Below, in pieces: positions 8,270 to 16,947 of a stretch of 64,000 bases of DNA (position 1 is the first letter of the stretch; every line of letters begins with the position of its first letter). The notes beneath the pieces are model-generated. The model was not told the origin of the DNA, ran no database searches, and saw only the letters and a list, made by a program, of their open reading frames with translations. A program made the translations under genes and the position numbers. Source of the stretch: Winogradskyella sp. MH6 (GTDB lineage Bacteria; Bacteroidota; Bacteroidia; Flavobacteriales; Flavobacteriaceae); assembly GCF_022810765.1 (NCBI RefSeq), contig NZ_CP094494.1:1674001-1738000 (forward strand), in the 5' to 3' direction.

Positions 8270-8708
8270 AGCAAGACATGTCTGCTATAATTTTCCATTC
8301 ACCATTAATCTTTTTAAAGATAATGATGAAAACTCCATCTGCATTGCCAACCTCTCTTTTGAGATGATATTCTCCCATAACCCAATAATTATCATTTTCA
8401 ATTTTGGAGATGTCATTGATTACAAAATTTAAAATGCCACTTTCAGTTTTTGTAGGATAGCCTTTTTTGTAATTGTTTAGTGTATTTTCCCAACCTTTGG
8501 TAAGACCACTGCTACCGTAAAATTTAAGCGAATCACTTTTCCAGTAGCCTTGCATAAACCCTTCCAAATCATGATTGTTCCATGCGTCTTCTTGTAGGTT
8601 TAAAACTTTTAAAATTTCTGCTTTGTCACTTTCAAAAGTGTCTTTTTGTTCCGTATTGTTCTTGCAATTAAATAACAAAAGGGCAAAGACAAAATAGATA
8701 TGTTTCAT
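8268..8708 (-). CDS. DUF4440 / NTF2-like lipoprotein
   Basis: 146 residues. The signal ends in the lipobox LLFNC, so it should be lipid-anchored. The body is an NTF2-like fold of the DUF4440/SnoaL type: KAEILKVLNLQEDAWNNHDLEGFMQGYWKSDSLKFYGSSGLTKGWENTLNNYKKGYP, ending in VFIIIFKKINGEWKIIADMSC. These folds bind small ligands; catalysis is not implied. Monocistronic, on the opposite strand to the STAS gene. Confidence 0.78.
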   Translation of the reverse strand: MKHIYFVFALLLFNCKNNTEQKDTFESDKAEILKVLNLQEDAWNNHDLEGFMQGYWKSDSLKFYGSSGLTKGWENTLNNYKKGYPTKTESGILNFVINDISKIENDNYWVMGEYHLKREVGNADGVFIIIFKKINGEWKIIADMSC

Positions 8709-8727
8709 TACGATTAGTTTTTTCCTA

Positions 8728-8769
8728 AAAGTAAAAAGACCTGTCTGGTTTTCAAAATCTAACAGGTCT
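8728..8769 (-). terminator. rho-independent terminator of the DUF4407 gene
   Basis: On the minus strand AGACCTGT pairs with ACAGGTCT (plus-strand arms 8737-8744 and 8762-8769, perfect 8 bp, 17-base loop), followed by TTTTTACTTTT. It lies just after the DUF4407 stop at 8778 and before the lipoprotein gene start. Confidence 0.85.
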
Positions 8770-8777
8770 ATAGAAGA

Positions 8778-9878
8778 TTACAATACACCTTTCTGTTTCT
8801 TTAAAAACGCATCGGCTTGATGTTGCATCAACTCTCGTGCTTTTTTACGCTTGTAATTCATCACCTCTTCTTCGTCTGCAATTTCTGTGTAAACCTTATT
8901 GTTAATCTCATTGTCGGTTTTAACAAGAAGTTTACGTTCGGCAACTTGTTGGTCTACCCAGGATTTTACAACAGTTTCCTGATCCTCGAGTTTGTAATCA
9001 AACTCACCTTTTGGAGATAAAAGTTTCGCTATTATAGGAGACGTTTCTATGGCAAGGAATAATAAGAAAATAAAGAATGATGGCAACCAAGGCAATGTTC
9101 CCAAAGCAGTAACTCTAGCCATTAACCCATCAAAATTGTCAATTATAGGTTGAGACTCTGTAACGTTGGTTTTATAATCACCTTGCAAAGCAATAATTTC
9201 ATTTTCTAAAGTTGTAATTTTTGTTTTGTTGTCGGTTTTTAGTTGTTGAAGTTCAGCTAAGGCAGCGTCGTGTTTCTCTCTTTTTTCTTTATATACAGGG
9301 CCTTTTCCTAGTTTCATTGATCCAGATGTGCCTTCGGCTTCTGTTATATAAGTATCGTAAAGTGCATTAACTTCTGCTTCTTTAGTATCAATTTCACTTT
9401 GTAAACCTAAAATCTGACTTTCTAGATCAGCAATTTTAGGATTGAATTGTTGCGCAATTTGATTTTGATTGGCAAGTGTTAAATCATTCTTTTGTTCTAA
9501 TAACACCTGATTGATTTCTTTTTCAAAAATTTTAAGCTCTAAAGGTTTTGAAATCACTATAGCAATTATCACAGCTAGAAAAATCCTTGGTGTAGCTTGT
9601 AATAGCTCGTCTATAAAGTTGTTTCTTTTCTTAATAGTTGAAACGATATAACGGTCTAGATTAAATATGAGAAGTCCCCAAATTATTCCAAAGAATATAG
9701 AGGTGTATAAATTGTCAAAAACGGTGTAGAGTGCATAGCTGGCTGCAATAGTTGCCATTAAAGCAGTGAAAAAAACTGTAGCGCCAATACCAGCATATTT
9801 GTTTTGTTCGCCATTAGAGCAGTCTTTTAAGATATCTGTATCTGCTCCTGAGCATAGGATGAAGAATTGTTTTAACAT
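8778..9878 (-). CDS. DUF4407 membrane protein with coiled coil
   Basis: 366 residues. Membrane helices at about 30-55, 58-76 and 98-112, then a long heptad-rich segment (about 118-245) predicted to be a coiled coil outside the membrane, then a last helix (265-285) and a cytoplasmic tail rich in Lys/Glu. The motif FNLDRYIVSTI near helix two is typical of DUF4407. The family is common in Bacteroidota and Actinobacteria and has no known function. It has its own terminator. Start chosen at MLKQFFILCSGAD, the conserved family N-terminus. Confidence 0.85.
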   Translation of the reverse strand: MLKQFFILCSGADTDILKDCSNGEQNKYAGIGATVFFTALMATIAASYALYTVFDNLYTSIFFGIIWGLLIFNLDRYIVSTIKKRNNFIDELLQATPRIFLAVIIAIVISKPLELKIFEKEINQVLLEQKNDLTLANQNQIAQQFNPKIADLESQILGLQSEIDTKEAEVNALYDTYITEAEGTSGSMKLGKGPVYKEKREKHDAALAELQQLKTDNKTKITTLENEIIALQGDYKTNVTESQPIIDNFDGLMARVTALGTLPWLPSFFIFLLFLAIETSPIIAKLLSPKGEFDYKLEDQETVVKSWVDQQVAERKLLVKTDNEINNKVYTEIADEEEVMNYKRKKARELMQHQADAFLKKQKGVL

Positions 9879-9976
9879 AACTGTTTGTTTTTTGATTGAT
9901 TGATGTTAAGGCATGCTTAATGCAAGTCTTATAGGTTATTAGAACGCTAAAACTTTGATTTTGTTACATTTTTGGA

Positions 9977-10003
9977 ACAAAAAAGCCTCGGAATTCGAGG
10001 CTT
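9977..10003 (-). terminator. rho-independent terminator of the blaI-M56 operon
   Basis: AAGCCTCG (9983-9990) pairs perfectly with CGAGGCTT (9996-10003) around a 5-base loop. On the minus strand the stem is followed by TTTTTTG. It lies 34 bases beyond the stop of the M56 gene. Confidence 0.88.
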
Positions 10004-10036
10004 AAATGCGTTTGCTATATTATTTCAATTTTTAAT

Positions 10037-12616
10037 TTATTCTTTTGTTTTGATTACGACAGGCTTTTTTGTGATATAGACCAGTGGTTTTCCTTCTTTT
10101 GATTTTGGATATGCATTAACGCTTAGTTTATCATTTTTCTTTATTAATGCTATGGCTTCATCAGAAGAGATAGGCTTTCCTTCACTAAAGAATTTTGCAT
10201 CTTTTTTAGCCATTTTTATTACAAAGTCTAGAGTAGATTCTTGTGGAGTTTGTTCATTTAGATTAATAGGAATTTTGCCTGTGCTATTACCATCATCGTC
10301 AATAAATTCGTAAGAGGCAGTTGTAGTTTTAACTTTCCATGGACTACTAGACTTATTGATACTATCTATCTTTTTTTCAGTGTCTGCAGAATTACTAAAG
10401 ATTTTCTTTTCCTTGGCTTTGGCTTCTTCTAAAGTTAATCCAGAATAAAGATTAAAAGATTTCTTTGGTAAGTTGGATTTGGCAATACTCTCATTATAAG
10501 ATATACAGCTTGAAAAAACATCTACAGCCATGAGCTTTTTTTGAATAGATTTAGCTAAATCTGCACTTTTATTTTTTTCTATTGTAATTGAAGCCATAAC
10601 ATATTTTTTATGGTCTTCTTTAGTTAGATGTTTGTTGAGCGTGGCAACTTGTGTGTTGATGGCATCTTCTTTAATACGTTTTCCATTTAATTGAATGTTA
10701 TTGTCACTGTCAATATAGATTTCTATAGGTTGAATTTTATTGGTTTGAGAAACTCCACTAGCATTAGGTCCACCTTTAGAAGATTTCTTAGGAAGTTCTG
10801 GAGCAGGTGGAGGTGGTGGTGGAGGTGGAATATTTGGCCATGTTTCGGCATTTGCTCTTTGTTGTTCAGACATTAGGTTTCTGTAGATGTTGTAGTACTT
10901 CTTATATTCCTTTTTCTTGATTATAGGATATGGTCTTTTACTATTTTCTTCAGCTTCCTTTATGGCTGCACTCATTTTTTTTGCCCAAGCATTATAGTCT
11001 TCAATTTGTTGTTTTGTGGCTTTTTGTTGGTCTAGAATATTTTCAACTTTTTGCCAATCACTGTTTTTAGCAGGAACAGGTGGAGGAGGTAAGATATTAT
11101 GTTCTTTTAATTCTTCTTTAGTGAACAAATTATAGATTTTGTCTGCTTGAGCCTTTAAAATTTTTAATTCTGAATTATCCTTTTGATCTCCTTTTAAATA
11201 CGTAGAGATGGCATTAGAATACTTTTTTGTTATGGAATTGTAGTGGTTAACTGCAGATTTTTGGTAATTCTCTCTAAAGCCATCTTTGGTATATAAGCTA
11301 AACTGAAATGGTTGTGGGAATTTTTCACTTCTAGCATTTTCATGAGCTTTTGAGCCTAAAAAATGTACAATATCATTAACTGAATAATTGCTTAATACTG
11401 AATTTGGTACGTGTTCACCATCTATCCAAAGGGCATACTTCTCAGTGTTTTTCCAATCTTCAAATTCTGAAGCTGTTGGAGAATTAGGTTTTACTTTAGA
11501 GAGATTTGTTTCTGGTATTACAGGATATTTTTCAACCGAAGCGCGTTGTTTTTCGGTCATAAGGTCATAGATAGAAACGATACGTTGATACTTAGAATAA
11601 TCGATGTAATGTGTGGTGTTGAATTTTATAATCCAATCGTTGTATTCTTTCATCATGGCCTTTGTGGCGCCATCTATGTATACTACATCAAGCTTATTTG
11701 CTTTATCTAATTCTTGTTGTATCGAATCTAAAAGGTCTTGATCCCTTTCAATATACTCCCGTTCAGCAAAGCTGTAAAAAAGAAGCGCTAAAACAGGTAA
11801 TACCAATAAGGTACTTAACCAAATTCGGGTTTTGGAGGTTTGTGTTTTCATAACTGTAAATCGTTTTTTGAATGATGAATAATTGATAGCACTCGCTAAT
11901 TGATGATTATGAGTGTTTGATGAAAATTGTAATAATATATTTTGATAGTTTTTGGTGGCAACACCTTTTTGCAGTACTGCGTCATCGGCTAAAAACTCGT
12001 GATTGAGTTTTACATGATGTTTTAAAATGTACACCAAAGGATGAAACCAAAAGACAATTTGTAACAATTCCAACAACAAAATATCTAAACTGTGTAATTG
12101 CTTAGCATGCGTTTCTTCGTGCAGTTTAACTTCTTCTGGTATTTGGTTGTTTTCAAATTGACTTTGGTTAACAAAAATGTACTTAAAGAATGAATGCGGT
12201 ATGCGGTATTCTGTTAATAATACATAAATGAAATTACGATCTTTATATGTTGAATTTTTCGAAATACTTCTGTGAAGACGATACAAGTTTATTGCAAACC
12301 GAACAGAAAACAGAAGTACACCTAGTGCGTAAATGGTCCATAATACCGCTTCTAAAGTTATTATAGGAGTTTCATTAATAGGTTGAGGTACAAATTCAGC
12401 TTCAATAGGAATAAAAGCATTAGAAACTTCAAAATTCTGAACAATAGGTTCTATATATTCAATAATAGTAAGCTGTGGAATGACTAACGCAACAACAAAG
12501 GAGCCTAATAAGTAGAATCTTTTAAATCTGTGCATTTGTTGCTTTTCAAGAAGCAATACATACAACAGCCAAAAGACTAAAAGGCATGCGGAAAATTTAA
12601 GCAGATACAGTTCCAT
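10037..12616 (-). CDS. BlaR1-like M56 metallopeptidase with long periplasmic extension
   Basis: 859 residues. N-terminal helices at about 5-22, 35-52 and 88-110, the zinc peptidase motif HEETH (166-170), a downstream NHEFLADD (205-212) whose Glu is the likely third zinc ligand, and a last helix (265-283). This is the M56 topology of BlaR1/MecR1 sensor proteases that inactivate a BlaI partner. Instead of a penicillin-binding sensor domain there is an extension of about 575 residues. It holds three related helical units (about 325-369, 459-513, 540-604) of the type IYxLMTEKQRAxxExxPxIP, the last two ending in polyproline. The gene follows blaI by two bases. The signal sensed is unknown. Confidence 0.85.
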   Translation of the reverse strand: MELYLLKFSACLLVFWLLYVLLLEKQQMHRFKRFYLLGSFVVALVIPQLTIIEYIEPIVQNFEVSNAFIPIEAEFVPQPINETPIITLEAVLWTIYALGVLLFSVRFAINLYRLHRSISKNSTYKDRNFIYVLLTEYRIPHSFFKYIFVNQSQFENNQIPEEVKLHEETHAKQLHSLDILLLELLQIVFWFHPLVYILKHHVKLNHEFLADDAVLQKGVATKNYQNILLQFSSNTHNHQLASAINYSSFKKRFTVMKTQTSKTRIWLSTLLVLPVLALLFYSFAEREYIERDQDLLDSIQQELDKANKLDVVYIDGATKAMMKEYNDWIIKFNTTHYIDYSKYQRIVSIYDLMTEKQRASVEKYPVIPETNLSKVKPNSPTASEFEDWKNTEKYALWIDGEHVPNSVLSNYSVNDIVHFLGSKAHENARSEKFPQPFQFSLYTKDGFRENYQKSAVNHYNSITKKYSNAISTYLKGDQKDNSELKILKAQADKIYNLFTKEELKEHNILPPPPVPAKNSDWQKVENILDQQKATKQQIEDYNAWAKKMSAAIKEAEENSKRPYPIIKKKEYKKYYNIYRNLMSEQQRANAETWPNIPPPPPPPPAPELPKKSSKGGPNASGVSQTNKIQPIEIYIDSDNNIQLNGKRIKEDAINTQVATLNKHLTKEDHKKYVMASITIEKNKSADLAKSIQKKLMAVDVFSSCISYNESIAKSNLPKKSFNLYSGLTLEEAKAKEKKIFSNSADTEKKIDSINKSSSPWKVKTTTASYEFIDDDGNSTGKIPINLNEQTPQESTLDFVIKMAKKDAKFFSEGKPISSDEAIALIKKNDKLSVNAYPKSKEGKPLVYITKKPVVIKTKE

Positions 12617-12618
12617 AA

Positions 12619-12984
12619 TTACTTGTTTTTAATTTCCTTATCTATAATGGCTTTTAACTCTTCTAACTCTTTTTTGCTTAAATCCGTTTTTCTGGTAAAG
12701 AACGATGCAAATTGAGAGGCGCTATCGTTAAAAAATGTTTTAATTAAGCCATTAACATGCTTAGAGAAATAGTCTTCTTTTTTTACAAGCGGATAATACT
12801 CTCTCGATTTACCATAAGTTTTATAAGCTACAAAACCCTTTCCAATCATACGTTTTAGTAATGTAGCAACGGTTGTAGTAGCTGGTTTTGGCTCAGGATA
12901 TACTTCTAAAATATCTTTCATAAAAGCTTTTTCGAGTTTCCAGAGGTATTGCATTAATTGTTCTTCGGTTTTAGAGAGCTCCAT
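12619..12984 (-). CDS. BlaI/MecI-family transcriptional repressor
   Basis: 121 residues, usual length. Winged-helix N-terminus (LSKTEEQLMQYLWKLEKAFMKDIL...TTTVATLLKRMIGKGFVAYKTYGKSREYYPLV) with the C-terminal dimerisation helices typical of BlaI/MecI/CopY. Repressors of this family are cleaved by the adjacent M56 protease when a signal arrives. Two operator-like sites lie within 40 bases upstream of its ATG, so it should repress its own operon. The targets outside this operon are unknown. Confidence 0.88.
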   Translation of the reverse strand: MELSKTEEQLMQYLWKLEKAFMKDILEVYPEPKPATTTVATLLKRMIGKGFVAYKTYGKSREYYPLVKKEDYFSKHVNGLIKTFFNDSASQFASFFTRKTDLSKKELEELKAIIDKEIKNK

Positions 12985-12987
12985 TGT

Positions 12988-13001
12988 TCTACAAAATTAG
13001 A
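12988..13001. promoter_or_regulatory. promoter-proximal BlaI operator (imperfect)
   Basis: TCTACAAAATTAGA matches the perfect upstream site at 11 of 14 positions and keeps the outer TCT and AGA ends. It overlaps the minus-strand TAATTTTG (12992-12999), which is a candidate -7 box seven bases from the blaI ATG. If that box is used, the message would be nearly leaderless. Confidence 0.5.
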
Positions 13002-13007
13002 ATTAAC

Positions 13008-13021
13008 TCTACAAATGTAGA
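13008..13021. promoter_or_regulatory. perfect BlaI/MecI-type operator
   Basis: TCTACAAATGTAGA is a perfect inverted repeat containing TACAnnTGTA, the core known for BlaI/MecI operators. It starts exactly 20 bp from the second, weaker site, about two helical turns, so two repressor dimers could sit on the same face. Confidence 0.75.
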
Positions 13022-13044
13022 ATAAAAAATTTAATTTCAAAATA

Positions 13045-13079
13045 TTTGATTATCAATTTTTTACATTTCACTATCTTTG
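13045..13079 (+). promoter_or_regulatory. flavobacterial promoter of the M28 peptidase gene
   Basis: TTTG (13045-13048), a 23-base spacer, then TATCTTTG (13072-13079), matching the -33 TTTG / -7 TAnnTTTG consensus of Bacteroidota. The -7 box lies beyond any possible upstream start of the peptidase and supports the ATG at 13107. Confidence 0.65.
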
Positions 13080-13106
13080 AGTAGAAGATTTAATGATTTA
13101 TTTTTA

Positions 13107-14495
13107 ATGAAAAAGCCCTTATTATTACTTGGTTTAATTGCTTTAGTAACTTTTAATCTTAAAGCACAATCTGTAGAAGATTTAATGAATCAAGTTAGCA
13201 ATGCTAATTTGCAAACTGTTGTGGCTGAGCTTTCGGGTGAGCAGTCTGCAACTATAAGCGGAAGTACACAAACAATTACTACTCGTGTACAAAGTAATAA
13301 CGACTTGGCAGCAGATTATATAAAGGAACGTTTAGAAGCTTTACCTAATCTAAATGTCGAATTTCAAAATTTTAATACTGCTGGTAAGAACATCATAGCG
13401 ACGCAAGTTGGGCAAACAAATCCTGATGATATTTATATTGTTTGTGCGCATTACGATTCTGTAACAACATATTGCGCAGACGACAATGCTACAGGTGTTG
13501 CTGCGGTTTTGGAAATTGCAAGATTACTTTCTACACAATGTGTAGACAATACAATTGTTTATGCGCTTTGGGACGAAGAGGAAATAGGACTGCTTGGTGC
13601 TAATTATTATGCACAGCAAGCAGCTGACGAAACCAATGGAAATACTAGAGATAATATTTTAGGTGTAATTAATATGGATATGATTGGTTATGATGGTGAT
13701 GCTCCTGGTACTTCTGGAGATAATCAGTTTGACATTGATGTTAGAAATATTGCGAATTCCGTTGCTATAAAAGATGATTTATTGAACCTTCTTAGTACTT
13801 ATACTTTCGATTTACATGAAATTGTTGTTAACCCAGGAACAACAGCTAGTGACCATTCTCGCTTTTGGAACCAAGGCTATTCAGCAGTTTTAGTAGGTGA
13901 ATCTTGGGAAACAAATGACCAGACACCAGATTACCATACATCTAATGACCGAGTAGAGGATATCGATTTTCAGTATATGACAGAGTTAACTAAATTAGTT
14001 TTGGCATACATTGCTACTAAGGCCAATTTAATTGGTGTAGATAACACTGTTACGCAAACAACAACATTCTTAACGTCTAACCAAGCTACAGGTACATACC
14101 AATGGTTTAATTGTGATACTAATACACCAATTTCTGGTGAAACTAGTCAATCTTTTACGCCATTAACCAATGGGAATTATGCCGTTGAAGTCACCAATGG
14201 AAGTTGTACAGAAATGAGTATGTGCATTAATTTTTCTGTTTTATCTTTGGAAGAATTTCAGCCTAATGAAATAAAAATTTACCCAAATCCTGTAGATTCA
14301 TTAATTAAGGTTGATAATTTTACAGAATCTAAAATTGATATTACAATCAATAATATTTCAGGGAAAGTGGTAAGAAAAACAAACTCCCGAAAAGCACATA
14401 TTGAAATTGAATTCGATAGTACTGCCTCAGGAGTTTATTTTGTAAATGTTAAGTCTAAAACTAAAGCTTCGACTTATAAAATCGTTAAAGAATAA
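13107..14495 (+). CDS. secreted M28 zinc aminopeptidase with T9SS domain
   Basis: 462 residues from ATG 13107, which begins the signal peptide (cleavage after NLKAQ). An upstream in-frame start would overlap the -7 box. The M28 core has CAHYDSV (His115, Asp117), YCADDNATG (bridging Asp125/126), DEEEIG (general base Glu158 region) and NMDMIGYD, and ends with a His in DYHTSNDRVEDID. About 290-375 is a linker with Ig-like or PKD-like character. The last 80 residues (IKIYPNPVDSLIKVDN... VYFVNVKSK...YKIVKE) are the type A T9SS sorting domain. The protein should be exported by T9SS and cell-attached or released. Convergent with the M20 gene. Confidence 0.9.
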   Translation: MKKPLLLLGLIALVTFNLKAQSVEDLMNQVSNANLQTVVAELSGEQSATISGSTQTITTRVQSNNDLAADYIKERLEALPNLNVEFQNFNTAGKNIIATQVGQTNPDDIYIVCAHYDSVTTYCADDNATGVAAVLEIARLLSTQCVDNTIVYALWDEEEIGLLGANYYAQQAADETNGNTRDNILGVINMDMIGYDGDAPGTSGDNQFDIDVRNIANSVAIKDDLLNLLSTYTFDLHEIVVNPGTTASDHSRFWNQGYSAVLVGESWETNDQTPDYHTSNDRVEDIDFQYMTELTKLVLAYIATKANLIGVDNTVTQTTTFLTSNQATGTYQWFNCDTNTPISGETSQSFTPLTNGNYAVEVTNGSCTEMSMCINFSVLSLEEFQPNEIKIYPNPVDSLIKVDNFTESKIDITINNISGKVVRKTNSRKAHIEIEFDSTASGVYFVNVKSKTKASTYKIVKE

Positions 14496-14497
14496 AA

Positions 14498-15892
14498 CTA
14501 TTCAGCCGATTTTAACTCTGTAAAATACTTATAGAACCAAGGAATAGTCTCAATGCCTTTTAAGTAATTCCAAACACCAAAATGCTCATTTGGCGAATGT
14601 ATAGCATCACTATCTAAGCCAAAGCCCATAAGAATGGTTTTACTTTTTAGTTCTTTTTCAAAAAGCGATACAATAGGAATACTTCCACCACTGCGTTGCG
14701 GAATTGGAGTTTTTCCAAAAGTCTGCTCATAAGCTTTAGAGGCCGCCTGATATCCTATACTGTCAATTGGAGTGACGTAACCTTGACCACCATGATGCGG
14801 AGTCACTTTTACTTTTACAGCATCTGGAGCTATACTTTCAAAATGTGTTTTAAATAATTGTGTAATCTCTTCCCAATCTTGGTTTGGTACTAAACGCATC
14901 GAGATCTTAGCATAAGCTTTACTCGCAATAACGGTTTTGGCTCCTTCACCAATGTAACCTCCCCAAATTCCATTAACATCTAATGTTGGTCTTATAGAAT
15001 TACGTTCGTTAGTAGTGTAACCTTCTTCTCCATAAACAGCATCAATATCTAAAGCCTTTTTGTAATTTTCTAACGAAAATGGTGCTTTAGCCATTTCTGC
15101 TCGTTCGTCGTCTGAAAGATTTTCAACCTTATCGTAAAATCCAGGAATTGTTATATGGTTGTTTTCATCATGTAATGAAGCAATCATTTTAGTTAACACA
15201 TTTATTGGATTTGCTACAGCACCACCATAAAGTCCTGAGTGTAAATCTCTATTTGGTCCTGTAACTTCAACTTCAACATAACTAAGACCACGAAGTCCGG
15301 TTGTAATAGAAGGCACATCTTTAGCAATCATGCCAGTATCAGAAATTAGAATAACATCATTTACTAATTTTTCACGATTGGCAGCAACGAATTTTCCAAG
15401 GTTAGCACTACCAACTTCTTCTTCACCTTCTATCATAAACTTTACGTTACAAGGTAGCTCATTATTAGAAGTCATATATTCTAAAGCCTTAACGTGCATA
15501 TACATTTGGCCTTTGTCATCACAAGCACCTCTAGCAAAAATGGCACCTTCTGGGTGTTTTTCTGTATTTTGAATAACGGGTTCAAAAGGAGGTGAGTTCC
15601 ATAAATCTAATGGGTCTGGTGGCTGTACATCATAATGACCGTAAACCAGAACCGTTGGTAAGTTTTTATCAATTATCTTTTCTCCATAAACAATTGGGTA
15701 ACCTTCTGTTTCACAAATTTCAACTTGGTCGCAACCCGCTTTTAAGAGACTTTCTTTTACAGCATCAGCGGTGTTTAACACATCTTGTTTATATGCTGAA
15801 TCTGCACTTATTGAAGGGATTTTTAGTAAATCAATTAGCTCGTCGATGAAACGTTTTTTGTGCTCATCGATGTAAGAATTTATGTTTTGCAT
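14498..15892 (-). CDS. M20 family dipeptidase
   Basis: 464 residues. Metal site motifs: VYGHYDVQPPD (His86, Asp88), RGACDDKGQ (Asp125 or Asp126), GEEEVGS (Glu157/158) and the dimerisation lid HSGLYGG. The size and the VQPPD segment match the carnosinase-like (CNDP/PepV) subgroup of M20 dipeptidases. No signal peptide, so it is cytoplasmic and hydrolyses dipeptides. A TACTTTTG box on the minus strand (15913-15920) could be its -7 element. It ends two bases from the M28 stop. Confidence 0.9.
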   Translation of the reverse strand: MQNINSYIDEHKKRFIDELIDLLKIPSISADSAYKQDVLNTADAVKESLLKAGCDQVEICETEGYPIVYGEKIIDKNLPTVLVYGHYDVQPPDPLDLWNSPPFEPVIQNTEKHPEGAIFARGACDDKGQMYMHVKALEYMTSNNELPCNVKFMIEGEEEVGSANLGKFVAANREKLVNDVILISDTGMIAKDVPSITTGLRGLSYVEVEVTGPNRDLHSGLYGGAVANPINVLTKMIASLHDENNHITIPGFYDKVENLSDDERAEMAKAPFSLENYKKALDIDAVYGEEGYTTNERNSIRPTLDVNGIWGGYIGEGAKTVIASKAYAKISMRLVPNQDWEEITQLFKTHFESIAPDAVKVKVTPHHGGQGYVTPIDSIGYQAASKAYEQTFGKTPIPQRSGGSIPIVSLFEKELKSKTILMGFGLDSDAIHSPNEHFGVWNYLKGIETIPWFYKYFTELKSAE

Positions 15893-15957
15893 AATAGTTA
15901 TTTGATATCTAACAAAAGTAAGAATAATGAAAGGAATATTTTCTTAAATAAAACCTA

Positions 15958-15987
15958 TTTGAATATTGAAACTATTGTTTATATTTG
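15958..15987 (+). promoter_or_regulatory. tRNA-Leu promoter
   Basis: TTTG (15958-15961), an 18-base spacer and TATATTTG (15980-15987), ten bases before the tRNA 5' end. This is the clearest match in the window to the Bacteroidota -33/-7 consensus and serves as an internal reference for the others. Confidence 0.85.
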
Positions 15988-15997
15988 CAGTCCTTTT

Positions 15998-16079
15998 GCA
16001 GGCGTGGTGGAATTGGTAGACACGCTAGACTTAGGATCTAGTGCCGCGAGGTGTGCGAGTTCGAGTCTCGCCGCCTGTA
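15998..16079 (+). tRNA. tRNA-Leu (anticodon UAG)
   Basis: 82 bases. Acceptor stem GCAGGCG pairs with CGCCTGT (first pair G-U), discriminator A. The anticodon stem CTAGA/TCTAG holds loop CTTAGGA with anticodon TAG. A long variable arm (class II, as for Leu) follows. The T arm GCGAG-TTCGAGT-CTCGC is regular. CCA is not encoded. Confidence 0.95.
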
Positions 16080-16086
16080 CAGAGAA

Positions 16087-16117
16087 AAAGCCGAAACGAA
16101 AGTTTCGGCTTTTTTTA
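16087..16117 (+). terminator. terminator after tRNA-Leu
   Basis: AAAGCCGAAAC (16087-16097) pairs with GTTTCGGCTTT (16102-16112) around GAAA, followed by TTTT. An 11-bp perfect stem with a GNRA-type loop, eight bases beyond the tRNA. Confidence 0.9.
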
Positions 16118-16167
16118 TGGCTTGATATTTCTTTTTGTAATAAAACTTTTTAAACGCTTAAAACTGG

Positions 16168-16204
16168 GTAAAAAAGTATCAATTGGGTAAAATATACCCA
16201 ATTG
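16168..16204. promoter_or_regulatory. candidate activator site upstream of the sensor-kinase operon
   Basis: Holds GTAAAAAAGTATCA (16168-16181), the same 14 bases as in the palindrome after the response-regulator gene. It then has an inverted repeat with arms CAATTGGGTA (16180-16189) and TACCCAATTG (16195-16204). The shared half-site looks like CAATTGsGTAAA. About 65 bases further down, TGGAAGAATCTTTGT (16268-16282) is a poor sigma-54 -24/-12 match (GT instead of GC at -12). Confidence 0.55.
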
Positions 16205-16314
16205 GATGTCTAAGTGAAATACTTTAAGATCAACAAAATCAGTTATATATGGTGTTTTGTTAAAGATTGGAAGAATCTTTGTGCCTTTATAATGTTATTT
16301 GAAAATGAAACACT

Positions 16315-16926
16315 ATGTCTGCAAAAACTTCACCTTCCAACCGTATTGATATTGGTCTTGCACTTTTTGTTGTTTTTTTATTAGTCTTTGCTACCAATAG
16401 ACTGGATAAACGGCATTTTAATACAGTTCAGGATTCATTAACTACCGTTTATAATGATAGAGTTGTAGCGCAAGATTACGTCTACAAAATGAGCAATGTA
16501 ATGTCAAAAAAGCATCTTAAAATCCTAGACGCATCTTTATCATATAGTCAATCGAACTTAAATGAAGAGTTTATTGATTTAATGGACAAGTTCTCTACTA
16601 CTAAATTTACTAGCAAAGAATCACTCACTTTTGAAGATTTAAAGAAAAAATTCAACGCTCTTATGCAACTAGAAAGCAAATCAACAGCTCTTATTGATAA
16701 AGACCGGCAAGTTCAGTTCATAGATGCTATAAAAACAGATTTAAATAACCTATCTTTAATACAGGTCTCAGAAAGTAAATATAAAGTTGGTTTAGCACAA
16801 CGTAGTTTAGACACTAAAGACCTTATGTCTACCTTAGAAATTGTATTTTTAGTAATAATAGGGTTTACAGTGCAGTTTGCTTTGTTTTATAGGGTGAAAA
16901 AATCTATGACAAGAGAAAATAATTAA
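16315..16926 (+). CDS. membrane four-helix-bundle sensor-like protein
   Basis: 203 residues. One helix near the N-terminus (14-27), a helical extracytoplasmic domain of about 150 residues, and a second helix (174-195) followed by a short basic tail. The layout matches MCP-type four-helix-bundle sensory domains, but there is no HAMP, kinase or methyl-accepting part. It is 21 bases upstream of a soluble histidine kinase, so it may be that kinase's membrane sensor on a separate chain. No clear Shine-Dalgarno sequence, as usual in this phylum. Confidence 0.65.
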   Translation: MSAKTSPSNRIDIGLALFVVFLLVFATNRLDKRHFNTVQDSLTTVYNDRVVAQDYVYKMSNVMSKKHLKILDASLSYSQSNLNEEFIDLMDKFSTTKFTSKESLTFEDLKKKFNALMQLESKSTALIDKDRQVQFIDAIKTDLNNLSLIQVSESKYKVGLAQRSLDTKDLMSTLEIVFLVIIGFTVQFALFYRVKKSMTRENN

Positions 16927-16947
16927 TAGATAGAAGACATTATTTAA

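Noticed and set aside
8214..8432. 72-residue plus-strand frame opposite the DUF4440 lipoprotein
   Set aside because: It is the antisense of a well-supported gene and has no recognisable features.
15998..16079. tRNA-Leu as an integration site for a mobile element
   Set aside because: No integrase gene, no repeat of the tRNA 3' end and no change of gene content next to it.
15860..16153. 97-residue open frame across tRNA-Leu
   Set aside because: It overlaps the tRNA, its promoter and its terminator and shows no protein-like pattern.
16268..16282. Sigma-54 promoter before the sensor-kinase operon
   Set aside because: TGGAAGAATCTTTGT has GG at -24 but GT in place of GC at -12, so I keep it only as a weak note, not as a feature.
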